Shown: positions 45,276-56,942 of the stretch, in pieces
Layout: every line of letters begins with the position of its first letter
Position numbering within the stretch: the first letter of the stretch is position 1
NCBI GenBank assembly: GCA_001599815.1
Contig: BCIA01000006.1
Location: forward strand, 4,032,961 to 4,096,960
Reading direction: 5' to 3'
DNA: 64,000 nt
DNA from: Furcasterigmium furcatum
Lineage: Eukaryota; Ascomycota; Sordariomycetes; Glomerellales; Plectosphaerellaceae
Notes under the pieces: generated by a model
The model's database searches: none
The model's input: the letters and a program-made list of their open reading frames with translations, nothing else
Told to the model about the DNA's origin: nothing
Position numbers and translations under genes: made by a program

Positions 45276-46945
45276 ATGACTCTCTACTCAGAACCCCCGC
45301 CGCTGCGCCTCTTCTACGACGACAAGCCGACTCTGCTCGTATGTTGGTGGATCACGGCATTCTGCACGACGATTATCGCCTTGCGGGTGGTCGGTCGATT
45401 CATCCGATCAGAAAGGCTGTTCCGGGAGGATCGCGTTGCGGCATTGGCACTGATACCGATGTATCTGAGAATGGCTTGCGTCCATGTTGTTTTGCTCTAC
45501 GGCACCAACAATGCGCAGTTGGCAGACGCCAACCTCACCGCTGAGGAAATTCGTCATAAGGAGATTGCCAGCGGGCTTGTGTTGGCCAGCCGTATCTTCT
45601 ATGCAGCAACGTAAGTGGCTTCTGCTTCTAACGACTCGTCCGAGCCGCCGGGTCCGGGGTAACGCCCGATCTCTGAGTAAAGTTTCCGCGGCGCTGGTTC
45701 GGTCTGCTAACCTTCCGCAGATTGTGGGTTCTCAAGTGCACCATCGTGGAGTACTTCAAGCGCCTTACCGACAGTACGGGCGAGCGTTACGTCGCCTTTA
45801 CTCTTATTCTCATCAGAGGCACACTAGCCACCACCTTTATCGCCATCGTCATCAGCACCTTTGCTGAGTGCCATCCTACCTCACATTACTGGCAGGTTCT
45901 GCCCGACCCCGGTGGCCCGTGCCGCCAGGCATATGCTCAGTTCCTCACCATGGCCACGTGCAACATCATTACGGATTTGCTGCTCGTCGTCTTCCCCGTT
46001 CCTATGATTCTTCGAAGCAACCTTGGCTTCAGGAGGAAGTTACAACTCACCCTGCTCTTCTCACTGAGCTTGGGTGTAGTCGCCGTCACATGCTACCGTA
46101 TCCCTCACGTTATTGCGGACCACGGAAACCAACAGCTCCGTTCATTGCTCGCGTCGGTCGAGATGCTATTCGCGACGACGGCCGCCAACGCCCTCGTTCT
46201 CGGCTCCTTTGTCCGTGACAGGGGTGTCAAGAAGAGCAAGTTCAAGTTTGGGTCGGTTGCAGCCGATTCCATTGATCGCACACTTATCTCCCGCCAGCGT
46301 CGGCCGACGATGCAGCGGCATTGGGGAAGCGACGAGGATCTTGTTCGAGATATCGGACTTGGCGTCGACCCTGAACTCCGAGATCTTCCCGAGCTTTCGG
46401 ATGAGGAGGCCAGGGCTGGCAATTATATGCCCGCGCCTCTAGTGAAGAGGTTCGGTGAAGATCTCAAGCAGTGGAATTTCCCCGAACGGAATAGGAGCCG
46501 AGCAGAGGCGAGCGACAGAAGCGACGATTCACTGATACATCGCGAAGCCCCATCCTTGGCTAGGAGCAACTCGGCGGCAACGCCGCGAAGGGTGTCATTC
46601 TTTGACGTCGGCGGGCTGTTGTCCGACGACCCAGACGCACCGAGCAGCTCCAACAGGCGAAACAGCTCCTTTTCCAACGTTGACCCACTGTCACCACGGC
46701 CGCGGGATATTCCCTCGCCTGCGCTGCCCGCGTCGACGACAGGTCAACGCCGCGGGTCAACCACGCTGCTTCAGGATCTCAACGGTTTCATGAGCACTGC
46801 CCCGCCGCGACCATCTCGGCAGCGACCAAGCAAAGGCACCGAGCTGCATGCGATACCCCAGTCACAGCGGATTCGAAATGCGATCTTTGATCCATCCGAC
46901 AACGACGGCCCCGAGCTGGTGGATGTCGGCGGTCTGTTGAAATAG
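45276..46945 (+). CDS. seven-span integral membrane protein (fungal rhodopsin-like/PTH11-like fold)
   Basis: Two exons, 45276-45610 and 45721-46945, encode 519 residues. The 110-nt intron has donor GTAAGT, branch GCTAAC and acceptor CGCAG at phase 2. Residues about 15-280 carry seven hydrophobic segments, among them LLVCWWITAFCTTIIALRVV, VAALALIPMYLRMACVHVVL, TLILIRGTLATTFIAIVIST, FLTMATCNIITDLLLVVFPV and LLFSLSLGVVAVTCYRIPHV. Conserved polar positions such as CNIITDLLL match fungal integral membrane proteins annotated as rhodopsin-domain or PTH11-like. The cytosolic tail (about residues 290-519) is acidic and Ser/Arg-rich. It contains DVGGLL twice, at 407-412 and 513-518. Receptor function is inference from the fold only. 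Confidence 0.85.
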
Positions 46946-48714
46946 TCACAGTCAAGCCTTGCCTCGGCCTTCGGGAGCGAGAACGACTGGGCGGGATCTC
47001 CCGAAACGATGTCTTTTCACGGAGTTATTAGATGGTAGAACCACCGGATCGGCGTTTATGACCAGGACATGGGCCTGAGCAGCTTCTTGTCTGAGTGCGA
47101 TTGGTGTTTGGGGTTGGGAACCTGGATATCCTCACGAGCACCACGGATATTTCTTCACGACAATCATCACAACATGATCTATATGAGAGGGCAGAAGAAA
47201 ACAGCACCGAGCAAGAGCGGCGCGCTCAGGGGCAGGGGTCAGGAGAGCAAGACTTCCTGACTGCAGCCGGACACATGGCACCCGAGCTGCCATCCACCTT
47301 TGTCACTTGTCATTATTTTTTGGACCCATCTTTGGGCTTTTTCTGCCGTGTTTTTCTTTTCACTATATACCCCGGCGAGCATCAGCGGCGCCATTTTGTT
47401 TGTATTTGCAACAGTCGAGCGGCCTCATGCCGGGCCTGCGGATACCCTCATCCAGCGCGCAATTAGCCGACGATGAGTGTGCCATAGTATATTCAACAAA
47501 TAATCACTGTTCACGTCAAGCGAGCCTCTAGATTTGTGACGAACGCTTTAGGGTGGGTGGCCTGTTTGTTGGGTTCTGTTGGCTCCCACAGCCGTGAGTC
47601 AACAAGAGCCTGTGCGGAATAGGTGAGAAGTTAGTAACGCCCATCTAACAACCCAAGGATCGCAAACTGCTACATTGGTATGAAAATACGCAGCAGGTTT
47701 CTGAAACAGAAGGGGGCTCCTCTAGGGCGACTCGGGGAGACGTCGGACTCGGAAGCCGAGGGCCCCATCGTTTGATGGCTGAGAGACTTCGAGTGTTTAG
47801 AGGTGCACATCTGGGATTCATGCCACGAGATCATCGAAGACAACTTGAAGTTGGTCATCTGGGTCGTGGTATGGAAACGGCAAACCGTGTATCACAAGTT
47901 CAGTCAGCCAAGGTCCGGGCTTGCGGGGCTGATGTGTTGCTCCGCCTGAGGATCAACCTCGAGTTTGACGATTCTATTTGCTTTTGGCTCGAACTACGGG
48001 GTGGTAACATGGGGAAAGGCCATGGTATAGTTGCGCATTTCTGATGCTGAAGAAGCCGCCGATGTCTGGACCACCAGGTGGCTCTGCTGGATGCAATCGC
48101 TACCGCAGGGTTGTAATAGACAAAGTTAACGGCTACGGCTTACCGTCTGACGGTTCCAGAACTGGTGAGGTCAGGCTGGCCTGACAGTTCTTTCAGTGCT
48201 GGGAGAGATGGTAGAACCAGAGTGCTCAACCTCTGATCTGAGAGGGTAACTTCCGTCAATGCCGAGTGTCTAGACAATGCCTTGTAAGAGAAGAGACGAG
48301 AAGACTTATGAACAGCCAGGCAGACTCCGTCACCGGTGATGATGGCAATATGGCCCGAGGGGCCGGCCCAGGGGCTGATGGGCCGTGGGGGTAGGTGAAG
48401 CAATTGGACGACTCCAAGCGAGAATCTCACCCCGTATCCGCGGTCTCCTGCCTTGTTGCCTGACTTTCCAGGCACACAAGAGAAGGCTGTGTGCCGCACA
48501 TTGTGTTTCCAGCAAGGCTTCGAATTCATGAGCTCGACAACCGCAGACTTACCTGGTCGACCGGGACTCTTCTTACGCTTTGAAGAGTGGACCTGGACCG
48601 GTCGACGAAAGTGTAGTGTCCGTGCTACGGCACCGGCTCCGGCCGGCCCCTCCACGGCCCCGCCGATCATTTGCTCCAGGGTCCGAACGAACGCCGCCCG
48701 GCACTGTCATCACG
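46946..48714. other. intergenic between seven-span protein and kinase genes
   Basis: About 1.77 kb. A minus ORF at 48140-48670 (176 codons) and a plus ORF at 47772-48044 are open but carry no domain or intron support. Confidence 0.4.
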
Positions 48715-51564
48715 ATGGCCTCCGAGGCGCACCTGCCCGACCTCGTTCGCGATTCCAAAATTGAAACATCGGCCCACGCAGACGGGTTCGAGCACTTCTT
48801 CTCCGAAAGCGGGCGGTCGGGCAGCGAGCGAGTCGTTCGGAGAGGAGAACGATGGGTGCGGGAGCGAGAGCTCGGACGTGGGGCCTACGGAACGGTATAC
48901 CTGGAGCGGCGTGATCACCAAGACGACTCGCCAGCATTGCGGGCCGTCAAGGAGCTCAAAAAATTCATTACGGTGGGCCAAGAGCTGGATTATATCATGG
49001 AATTGGAGGCGGTAATCAAATTCTCCCATGCCAAGGTGGGTAAAGCGTGCAGCCGCTTAATGGGTGTCCCGATTCGCTGATCCCGGGTAGTACTCGCATT
49101 GCTTTGTCCGTTCGGACGGCTGGTTCGAAATGGGCGACTCTATTTTCATCATAATGGAATATCTCGAGCTTGGCGACCTCGAAACACATTTGACCCGACC
49201 ACTAGCGGAGCGTGAGGCGAGGCAGGTCGTCTGCCAGGTCCTGGAAGGGCTGGTATTCATGCATGACAACGGCTTTGTTCACCGGGATCTCAAGCCAGGA
49301 GTAGGTTTCTCTCTTCGACTTATTGACACCGCTGACTGGTTTTGGAGAACATCCTGGTTGTCACATCAGGGCCCGACTGGTTCGTCAAGATCGGCGACTT
49401 CGGTATTAGCAAGCGCAGGAAGGACGACGCGACGAGTCTTCAAACGCAGCTACAAAGAGGCACACTGGGATATGCCGCCCCTGAAGCCCTCGGGTTTTCT
49501 GTCAGCAGTGAGACTACGTCATACACATCCTCCGTCGACATCTGGTCTCTGGGGGCGGTTGCGTACAAGATGCTCACCAACAGACTTGTCTTTCCCCAGA
49601 TTGGCGACCTTTTCTCATATGTGAAACTTGGCCAGGCCTTTCCGTCACAGCCCCTGATTGATCGACAAGTATCTCAGGAGGCCAGGGTGTTCATCGAGAA
49701 GCTCTTAGCGGCAGACTCGACGGCTCGACCAACATCTGCGTTTGCATTACAGGACCCGTGGATGACTATGGAGTTGGCCCCTCCAGGCCTCCTCGTCGAC
49801 ATTACGTGAGTTGAGCCCTGAGTAGTGTATCGGTTATGACTTATGAGACCGCACAGTCTAACATGTTCAAGTGAAGAGCCTCATGTTACGAAAACATGCG
49901 AGCCGACCCAGGATACCTGGGTGTCGGAGGCGTCCAAGGCTTGGACTTCCGAGTTGGAGATGGAACCCAAGCCGGATTCTAAAGTGGAGAAAAAGGTGGC
50001 GACAAAGATGCTTATGGCTGCTGAAAGTTCTCCGACTTCGAAGGAGAATCAGACCGTCAAGATCCAGGCCCTGCCGAGCCGATTTATGCCGTCGGCATAC
50101 AGACCTCCTTCGGTTGAATCCTGGCCGGACGAGACAAGCGAAACGCGAGGACCTCGTCTCCCTGCCGACTCAACTAGGGTGTTGGAACTGGAGTCACTAA
50201 CTATAAGGGACGATATGCCTCCCACTTTGACTTCCGTCAAAAAGAAAGGAACCAGGCCCGTTTCAGAAGCGCGAGGCTCAAAGGCCGGTAGTATCGCCGA
50301 GACGTCGTCGCCAGGCCTTGTCAGACCTCCCGGCAGAGTATCACGACCCAAGCGACAAGACCATGAAAACACATCAAAACGACGCAAGCCAGTTGTACCT
50401 GCTGCTACTACTTCTAAGAAAACGCAGCCCGGCCATGGTTACGCTGTCGGGCCTGGTACTTCGGTTGTTTCGACTCGCTCTAGCAACGCCTCCTCTCTCG
50501 ATGATGCTGTCCGGCGTAATACGCGTCCGCGGTTCTCCTTTTCGTCGCCAAGTGAAATCTTCGCGCCTGCCGGTCCGGTCATGGCCCGGTGTCTTGGCTG
50601 CCGCATTCGATACTCGATCGAGGATCCATCAGCCGAGCGCATCGATCCTGCGGAGTTCTTGTGCAACGACTGCCTCGTCCTCCTCCTGGCAGAATCGATG
50701 ATGTCGCCGCAAGTCACGCGCACGTTCTGCGTCCGCTGCTATATGGACTCGGCCGGGACTTCAAGAGATGTCGTGGCCCGGTTGATGGCAGACCCGCGGC
50801 TCTGCATCCTCGCCAACCATATTGATCGAATTACGGGCGGCGAGTGGAAGTGTCCGTCCGGTCACGGGCCGCGCGGTGGTTTTCTTATGGTCACGAAAAC
50901 CGATGTTCCAATTTGGAAGCCGTATACGCAGTGCACAGGGTGCGTGGTGCAGACGTCCTGGAAAGTCGTCCCCGGTCAAGCAGAAGACCGCATGGAGACG
51001 GTGACACGGTACAGGCGATTCTGCACATTCTGCTCAAAGGAGCTCGGACTTGATTCCGTGCGGTGTACCGACTGCGACTGGTTCCAGGTGGTTGTAAATC
51101 TCCTCCGGACTGCTTCCCTTGAGTCCATGGCCGGCCCCGTGGCCAGGGAGGTCTTCACGAAGTGGAGCAAGGCCTTGAGGCCTCCTGGGGACGGGGAGGT
51201 GAAGTATCAGCCCTGGACGCGCAAAATCCAACTTGGGGGACTCTCAATCGAGGAGAGAGATTCGTTGGACTGCCTCAAAAAGGGGCATCCCGCCTCTGCC
51301 AAACCTCAGGCGGCGGTGCCTGGGCGCCCCCCAGACAACGGGACGAGGCCCCTTTCAGCGCAAAAGCCGACGCCGGCTCCTCGCGATGATGAGGCGGCTG
51401 ATTTTTCAGGCTCCGATTCAGAACTACATGCGGTTTGGGGTGTTGGCTTTGCGGTTGACAACGACGCGAGGGCTTTGACGCGTGGTGAACCTGGGGCGGT
51501 TGGGAGAGGCATGGCCTATGACGATGTTGCGGGATGGGTATTCCACGCGGATCGTGAGCCGTGA
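48715..51564 (+). CDS. protein kinase with C-terminal multi-CxxC domain
   Basis: Four exons, 48715-49035, 49091-49300, 49348-49805 and 49857-51564, encode 898 residues. The introns are 47-55 nt; the first three exon joins keep the kinase frame exactly. The kinase domain spans about residues 50-320: glycine loop GRGAYGTV (54-61), Lys79 in AVK, HRDLK (171-175), Asn178, DFG (194-196) and APE (221-223). The usual Glu before the metal-binding Asn is Gly (KPGN). All catalytic residues are present, so it should be active, with a CAMK-like appearance. Residues 330-570 are a disordered Ser/Lys/Pro linker. Residues 575-736 hold six CxxC pairs (CLGC, CNDC, CVRC, CTGC, CTFC, CTDC) plus single Cys646 and Cys662 and a His near 666, which suggests two or three zinc sites. 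I know no named family with this combination. Confidence 0.85.
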
Positions 51565-51893
51565 GACCTGAAGGCCGACGGAAAGCCCTCGGCTGTCCAC
51601 ATTGGCTGATGCACTCGGACAGACCCCGGTCTTCACATAGCTCCATGAATGCGAGGGCATGCATATCAAGACGTTGAGCTTTTTGCCTTCGCTTTCTACC
51701 TATCAAAACATGGGAGTCTGATGGATGAGCTCCCCCTGAACGCCGTACTCTGAATTCAAGTCCCCCCCAGTGGCTGGTGTAGCGCAAACGCCCCAAGATT
51801 GTCTGCCCGTGTCAACTTCTGATTCTGGCCCCCGGCTGCCGACTCAGCTGACTTATATCCTTTATGCTGTTTCAAGGCCCGTCCAGTCTTCGC
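51565..51893. other. short convergent intergenic region
   Basis: About 330 bases between the kinase stop and the RPB5 stop. Nothing recognised. Confidence 0.45.
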
Positions 51894-52752
51894 CTATACA
51901 CAAAGCCGGTAACTGGCGTACCGGCCAGCCGTCTCCGAGTTACGGATGATCTTGACGACCTGGCCCCTCTTGAGCCCGAGGTAGCGCGCCACGGGGTCCT
52001 TCTGCAGGACGCGGGGCAGCTGTGTCTCCTTGAGGCGGTAGCGCTTGAGGAGGGCGGCCTTCTCCTCGCGGGAGAGCAGGATGTGCTTGGGCACGAGCTC
52101 GTGGTGGGTGATGTTGACGAGCAGGTCTTCCTCTAGGAAGCACTCGACGCGGGCGAAGTTCTCGACGGACATGAGGCTCTTGCGGGCGGAGGGGGTCAGG
52201 GCCACGTGTGTGACCATGATGCCGGCCTTGAAGGAGTGGGTCATGACGTGCGAGAGGAACTTGCGGATGGTGGCGACGCCGAGGGAGGAGTCGGCGATGA
52301 ACTCGACGTAGATCTGGCCGCAGTCGGGGGCGGGGTCGGGGTTGGAGGCCGTCGCGGGGGGTGTGTTCTTTGCGATCATGGCATCGGAGGGGCGGGCGGA
52401 GAACTGGAGCTTATGGCGGCTGGTGGTGTGTTAGAAACTGGCAGCACTAAGAAAACAAGGGAGACAGGAGAGGCTCGTACTCGATGCTGCCGTCGGCGGT
52501 GCTGTATTCAGACCTGAAGCGGTCGAGGGAGATGTTGATCTCGTCCTCGGCGAGCTCGTACCCCTGTACTGGATGTCAGCCTTGTTTGGACGTATGGGAT
52601 GCTGTAGTCTCCTAGACGGCTGGTGCTAGGCAGAGCAACGAGACCCTGTGATGAGGTATTCAGAAGCGTACCCTATCGGCGACCATCTCGTGGACGGTGC
52701 GCCATGCGCGCCAGAGGCGGACGACTTCCTTGTTGGTGTCGGCGGAGTCCAT
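51894..52752 (-). CDS. RPB5: RNA polymerase I/II/III shared subunit Rpb5 (RPABC1)
   Basis: Three exons in coding order: 52752-52672, 52563-52481 and 52419-51894, encoding 229 residues. The introns are 108 nt (phase 0) and 61 nt (phase 2). The N-terminal jaw domain starts MDSADTNKEVVRLWRAWRTV. The C-terminal assembly domain has the diagnostic HELVPKHILLSREEK, LPRVLQKDPVARYLGLKRG and SETAGRYASYRLCV, which are conserved down to archaeal RpoH. The protein is a core subunit of all three nuclear RNA polymerases. The length is close to the yeast protein (215). It is divergent from BFR1, with 1.2 kb between the starts. Confidence 0.96.
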
Positions 52753-53964
52753 GGTCGCGGCGTCGCAACGCGGAGGCTGGAAGAGGTAGGTAACTGGGAC
52801 GTCGAGTCGAGATGATTCTAAATACTCCAGAGTCGTCGGGGGATCTGCCAGGCAGTCGGGCGGAGGTGCTCGCGGAGGTTGTTGTCGCAACGGGGTTGCC
52901 TGTTGGGTTGGAGATGGAGGATGGGAATTTGCATCAGCCTTGCAGCCAAAAAAATCCAGGTGCAATCAGGTCCAGCGTTCAGGTTGGGCGGGGCGACAAA
53001 GGGGATCGGGTGTGGAGAAGGAGCCGAGGTTTAGCCGGGCTTTGTCATCCATGGATGCACGCCACCCCAACCAAGACATTCACCCTCAGGCGACGAACTG
53101 TCGTGCAAGACAAGGCAGGACAAGGCAATGGGCATTGGCATTAACCATTTGTCCGCGGTTTGCATGACGGGAGCTCCCGTATGCAAACCTCCCAGGCTCC
53201 AGTTGACCCTGCAGGCTTCCTGAACCTGCCATGGTCTCAGGCTTGTCATCCCAACGTCCCGTCGTTTGGAACACCACAGTAAGTATTCAAGACTGGTACT
53301 TGCAGACCCCAATGAAGGCCACCACCCGATTGAGGGTGATTCACACACCAATTGGGGCAATGAGTCTTAGTTGTAACAATCAAGAGGCACTCTTGAGTTT
53401 CAGCTTCTTGTGGAATGCAGGTGCTTTGGAGGTTTCATTCTTCATCGAGGATGTTCTAGGTACCCAGGTACTTCGAGCACGTGTCAATTGGAGTGCTCAT
53501 TGGGCCTCCACTGGCGTGAAAGCTGTAGCGGGCGGTCTGGCCCGTCCAAAGGGACAACTCACAGGGACAGTGGACCAAGAGTGGAGACCAGACCAGGGGA
53601 AGGAGCCTGAGAGGTGCCAGGCCAGTGGGTGGAAGCAGAAGGAAGACGAGGCAGTTTCGAGGCCACGGAAGGTGCGCCGTGCACGCTCCTGCGACCCAAA
53701 TGGGTGCAGTGAATTTCGACAATTTCCATGAAAGACCCTTGAAATTTGACCTCCATCTCCAAATAGTCCGTCCGCTCGTGCGACTTGTTCGGTTCTCCCC
53801 TTCCACTCCTCTTCTCCCCCTCAACCATATCTTCCTCCCACCCTCCGCTCCGACCTTCGTGCGGAGTCCACGGGCAGCTTGCTTAACTGCTTAGTTGTCC
53901 CCAATTGATCCCGTCCACAAGTCCATTTCCACCACCTCCACCACCACCGCCGCAGATCATCGAG
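52753..53964. other. divergent promoter region RPB5/BFR1
   Basis: About 1.2 kb. An ORF at 53231-53731 (166 codons, plus) starts with ATG but has no domain or intron signal. The last 200 bases are C/T-rich, including CCACCACC repeats, as in a BFR1 leader. Confidence 0.45.
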
Positions 53965-55530
53965 ATGGCCGCCGCTGTCAAGAACGATGCGCCCGCCGCG
54001 GCCCCTGACGCCGGCGATGACAAGAAGGGACGCCCCGTCATGCCCGATGAGGCTGAGTACCAGAAGAAGCTCAAGGCCGCCGAGGCCGAGCACAAGAAGG
54101 CGATGGACAAGCTCGTGAGTCGAATCGGCGAGTGATCGCTCCCCAGTCTTGACACGTCGCTGACACCACCGCCCTCCCCAGGCCAACATCCGCTCCAAGA
54201 TCGACCTTGCCATGCCCAACAAGGACAAGGAGAAGCAGAGCCCGACCCAGAAGCGTCGCACCGAGCTCATTGCCGAGGTCAACGAGATCCGCCAGAAGCA
54301 GGGCGCCGGAAAGAACGCACGCACCGGCAAGCTCGACCAGATCAAGCGCCTCGACGAGCAGATGCGCTCCCGCATGAACGAGCAGAAGGCCGCCCGCGCC
54401 AAGGTCCCCTTCAAGAGCGTCGACGAGCTCGACCGCCAGGTCAACAGCCTCGAGGCCCAGGTCAACGCCGGCACCATGAAGATTGTCGATGAGAAGAAGG
54501 CCCTCGCCGAGATCTCCTCTCTCAAGAAGCAGCGCAAGAACTTCTCCCAGTTCGACGACTCCCAGAAGCAGATCGACGACCTCAAGGCCAAGATCAAGGA
54601 GATCAAGGACTCCATGGACGACCCCGAGGCCCGCGCCAATTCCGATCGCTACAACAAGATCCAGGCCGAGCTCGATGAGATCAAGGCCGAGTCCGATGAG
54701 GCCTACAAGAACCTCTCCACCCTCCGTGATGAGCGCACCAAGCTCCATGCCGAGCAGCAGGAGACCTTCCAGGCCATCCGCAAGATCAAGGATGAGTACT
54801 GGCAGCAGCGCAAGGCCGCCCAGGCCCACGAGCGTGAGGCCCGTGACCGCGCCCGCGAGCGCCGCAAGGCCGAGCATGACCGCTACACCCAGGAGCGCAA
54901 GAAGGCCGAGGCCCAGAAGCTCCTCAACGAGGCCAGCGACCCCGCCTACATTGACGAGATCCGCCGCGCCAACTCCCTCCTCCGCTTCCTTGACCCCTCC
55001 CAGCAGGAGGAGAAGAGCCCCCTTCTGGCCGACCGTGGCCTCGGCGCCCAGGCCGACCGCAAGGTCGACGGCGCGGACATCAAGGGCACCAAGATCCTGT
55101 CCAAGAAGGACCGCGACGACGAGTTCATGCCCGCCGCCAAGAAGGGCAAGAAGGGCAAGAAGGCCGGCGCCGCCGCCCCCGCCTCCGACAAGTACAGCTG
55201 CCCCCCCTCCGTCCTCGAGGACTGCGCCGCCATGGGCATCGACCCTCCCATGAGCGCCGCGGACGTCCCTGCCGCCGTCGAGAAGGTCAAGGCCAAGCTC
55301 GACTTCTGGAAGTCCGACCAGGAGGCCCAGACCCAGCGCGTGAGTTTCTGCTGTTTGCTCCGTCCGATTGTGTCAAGACTAACACGGCCCAGAACATTGA
55401 GAAGGCCAAGGAGCGCATCGCCAAGCTCGACTCCGAGGAGGAGGAGGAGACCAACGGCGTCAACGGCAAGGACGGCGTCGAGGAGGTCACCAAGGATCTC
55501 AAGGAGACCACCGTCGAGGAGACGGCATAA
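53965..55530 (+). CDS. BFR1: Bfr1-family mRNP/ER-associated protein
   Basis: Three exons, 53965-54114, 54182-55339 and 55393-55530, encode 481 residues. Both introns are phase 0 (67 and 53 nt; branches CTGAC and ACTAAC). The sequence is overwhelmingly charged and coiled-coil, with typical Bfr1 stretches: AEYQKKLKAAEAEHKKAMDK, KIDLAMPNKDKEKQSPTQKR, VPFKSVDELDRQVNSLEAQV and FSQFDDSQKQIDDLKAKI. A lysine patch (KKGKKGKKAG) precedes the C-terminal helix. Family members associate with polyribosomal mRNPs at the ER. Codons end almost always in C or G, suggesting high expression. Confidence 0.95.
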
Positions 55531-56942
55531 GCTTTGCCATCCTCAACGTACATGTCCACGCCATTTCCACACAACATGGCCGCCAGATAGACCGAGATTG
55601 GTCCTTCACTCATACGATGGATAAAAAAAGCCAGACAGGGGGGATGTGCCAAAATCAATCAGGGGACGGGAAGAAGAGACGAGCGCATATATTTCCCTGC
55701 CCGGCTTAGACGCGAGCAAGCGAGGGCGTCTGCGATACGTGCCGGGTGGTGGCACGCACGGGTGGTATTTTTCCATACGGTAGTCTGAAGGCAACACAAA
55801 AAGCGGGTTGTTTTTGGGGCGCCCGCGGGGGAAAAACTGGCTTAGCAGAGCCGGGAGGGGATATTATCTGAAATGTAATGCACTGAGATTTACCTGCTTG
55901 CGGCGTGGCGTGGGCTGTGAGATGTTCTGTGTACTATGGAGTTGCGATGGCGGCAGCAACAGGTACTACGTGTGCTATGAGTATTGGATCAGGGTCTGGC
56001 AATGCATCCCCAGGAACAAGTCCTCATTCATCGACTCGGCGTTCTCAAAGGAGAACCACGCCCCTCTTTTCAATCAGAACGGGAACCCCCAGGTCGATAT
56101 CGATGACAGGAACTGCAGGAAGCACGAGAGCAGCATGGGATTTTGGGCGTGCCCGGGGTTCTGGCCGGGCTGAAAATGAGTGCCAAGTTCTAACGGCGCA
56201 GAGGAACTGCAGTTGGTCAGGGACGTGAGGGTCTAAGTCGTACAGGACGAGCTGTTTATGTATGAGTGAGGGCTGAGTGAAATAATCCCTTAAGACATGT
56301 GCGAGTAAAGAGAGGCCATTTGCCTGAGCTGCGACAAGAAGTAGTAAGTGCACCGGCCCATAGACTTGAGCTGAGCACCAGTGCGTGCCACCTCAGGCCC
56401 AGACTAACCTATAAAACCCCGCGTACTGGGAGTCCCGGTATCAAAACCGTGGCGACACCTGTGGAGGGTGTTCTGGTCGAGCGGTATTGGTTGTGGATCG
56501 ATTGGCTAACACAGGTTAGTCCATAAGGAGAAAACAACGACAACGACAACAACAACGACGGCAACTCAACAGAGGTCGTCGGTGACTCACGCCATGGACC
56601 GTAGGAGCCACCAAGGCTCCGAACTCTTTTGGCATTTTTTATCTCTGTTCTTCCACTTAATTGGTTTAGGTTCAGAGTGCCTACTCTGATCACCTCAGGG
56701 TAGAAACATTGTGTTAGGCAACTAGGGCGGATGTAAGTTGAACTTTCTCCTGAAGTTCATGTTGAATTCCACTAATTCCCCTATCTGACTCGTGATATAC
56801 ATAGTTACCTATAGTACAGACTCTGGGCAGTGTCAGAACCCCGCCACAGATTACAGCCTTTCCAAGAAGGACAACCACCCGCTCTGTACGAGAAATATTC
56901 TCCAAGGGAATCAAACCTGACTATCTGCCTTGCCAGCAGAGC
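55531..56942. other. convergent 3' region BFR1/dehydrogenase
   Basis: About 1.4 kb without a supported gene. A CAA/CGA-type trinucleotide tract lies at about 56528-56566. Confidence 0.45.
56528..56566. repeat. imperfect (CAA/CGA)n microsatellite
   Basis: ACAACGACAACGACAACAAC-type repeat, about 39 bases. No coding context. Confidence 0.6.

Noticed and set aside
48140..48670. Minus ORF of 176 codons ending 45 bases from the kinase start
   Set aside because: ATG present, but no recognisable domain or splice signals; overlaps the probable kinase promoter and leader. Left unannotated for lack of support.
53231..53731. Plus ORF of 166 codons between RPB5 and BFR1
   Set aside because: No domain, and it lies within a divergent promoter; chance ORF more likely.
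54071..54877. Minus-strand Leu/Val/Gly-rich ORF of 268 codons resembling a membrane protein
   Set aside because: Antisense reading of BFR1 Lys/Glu/Asp codons gives artificial hydrophobicity.
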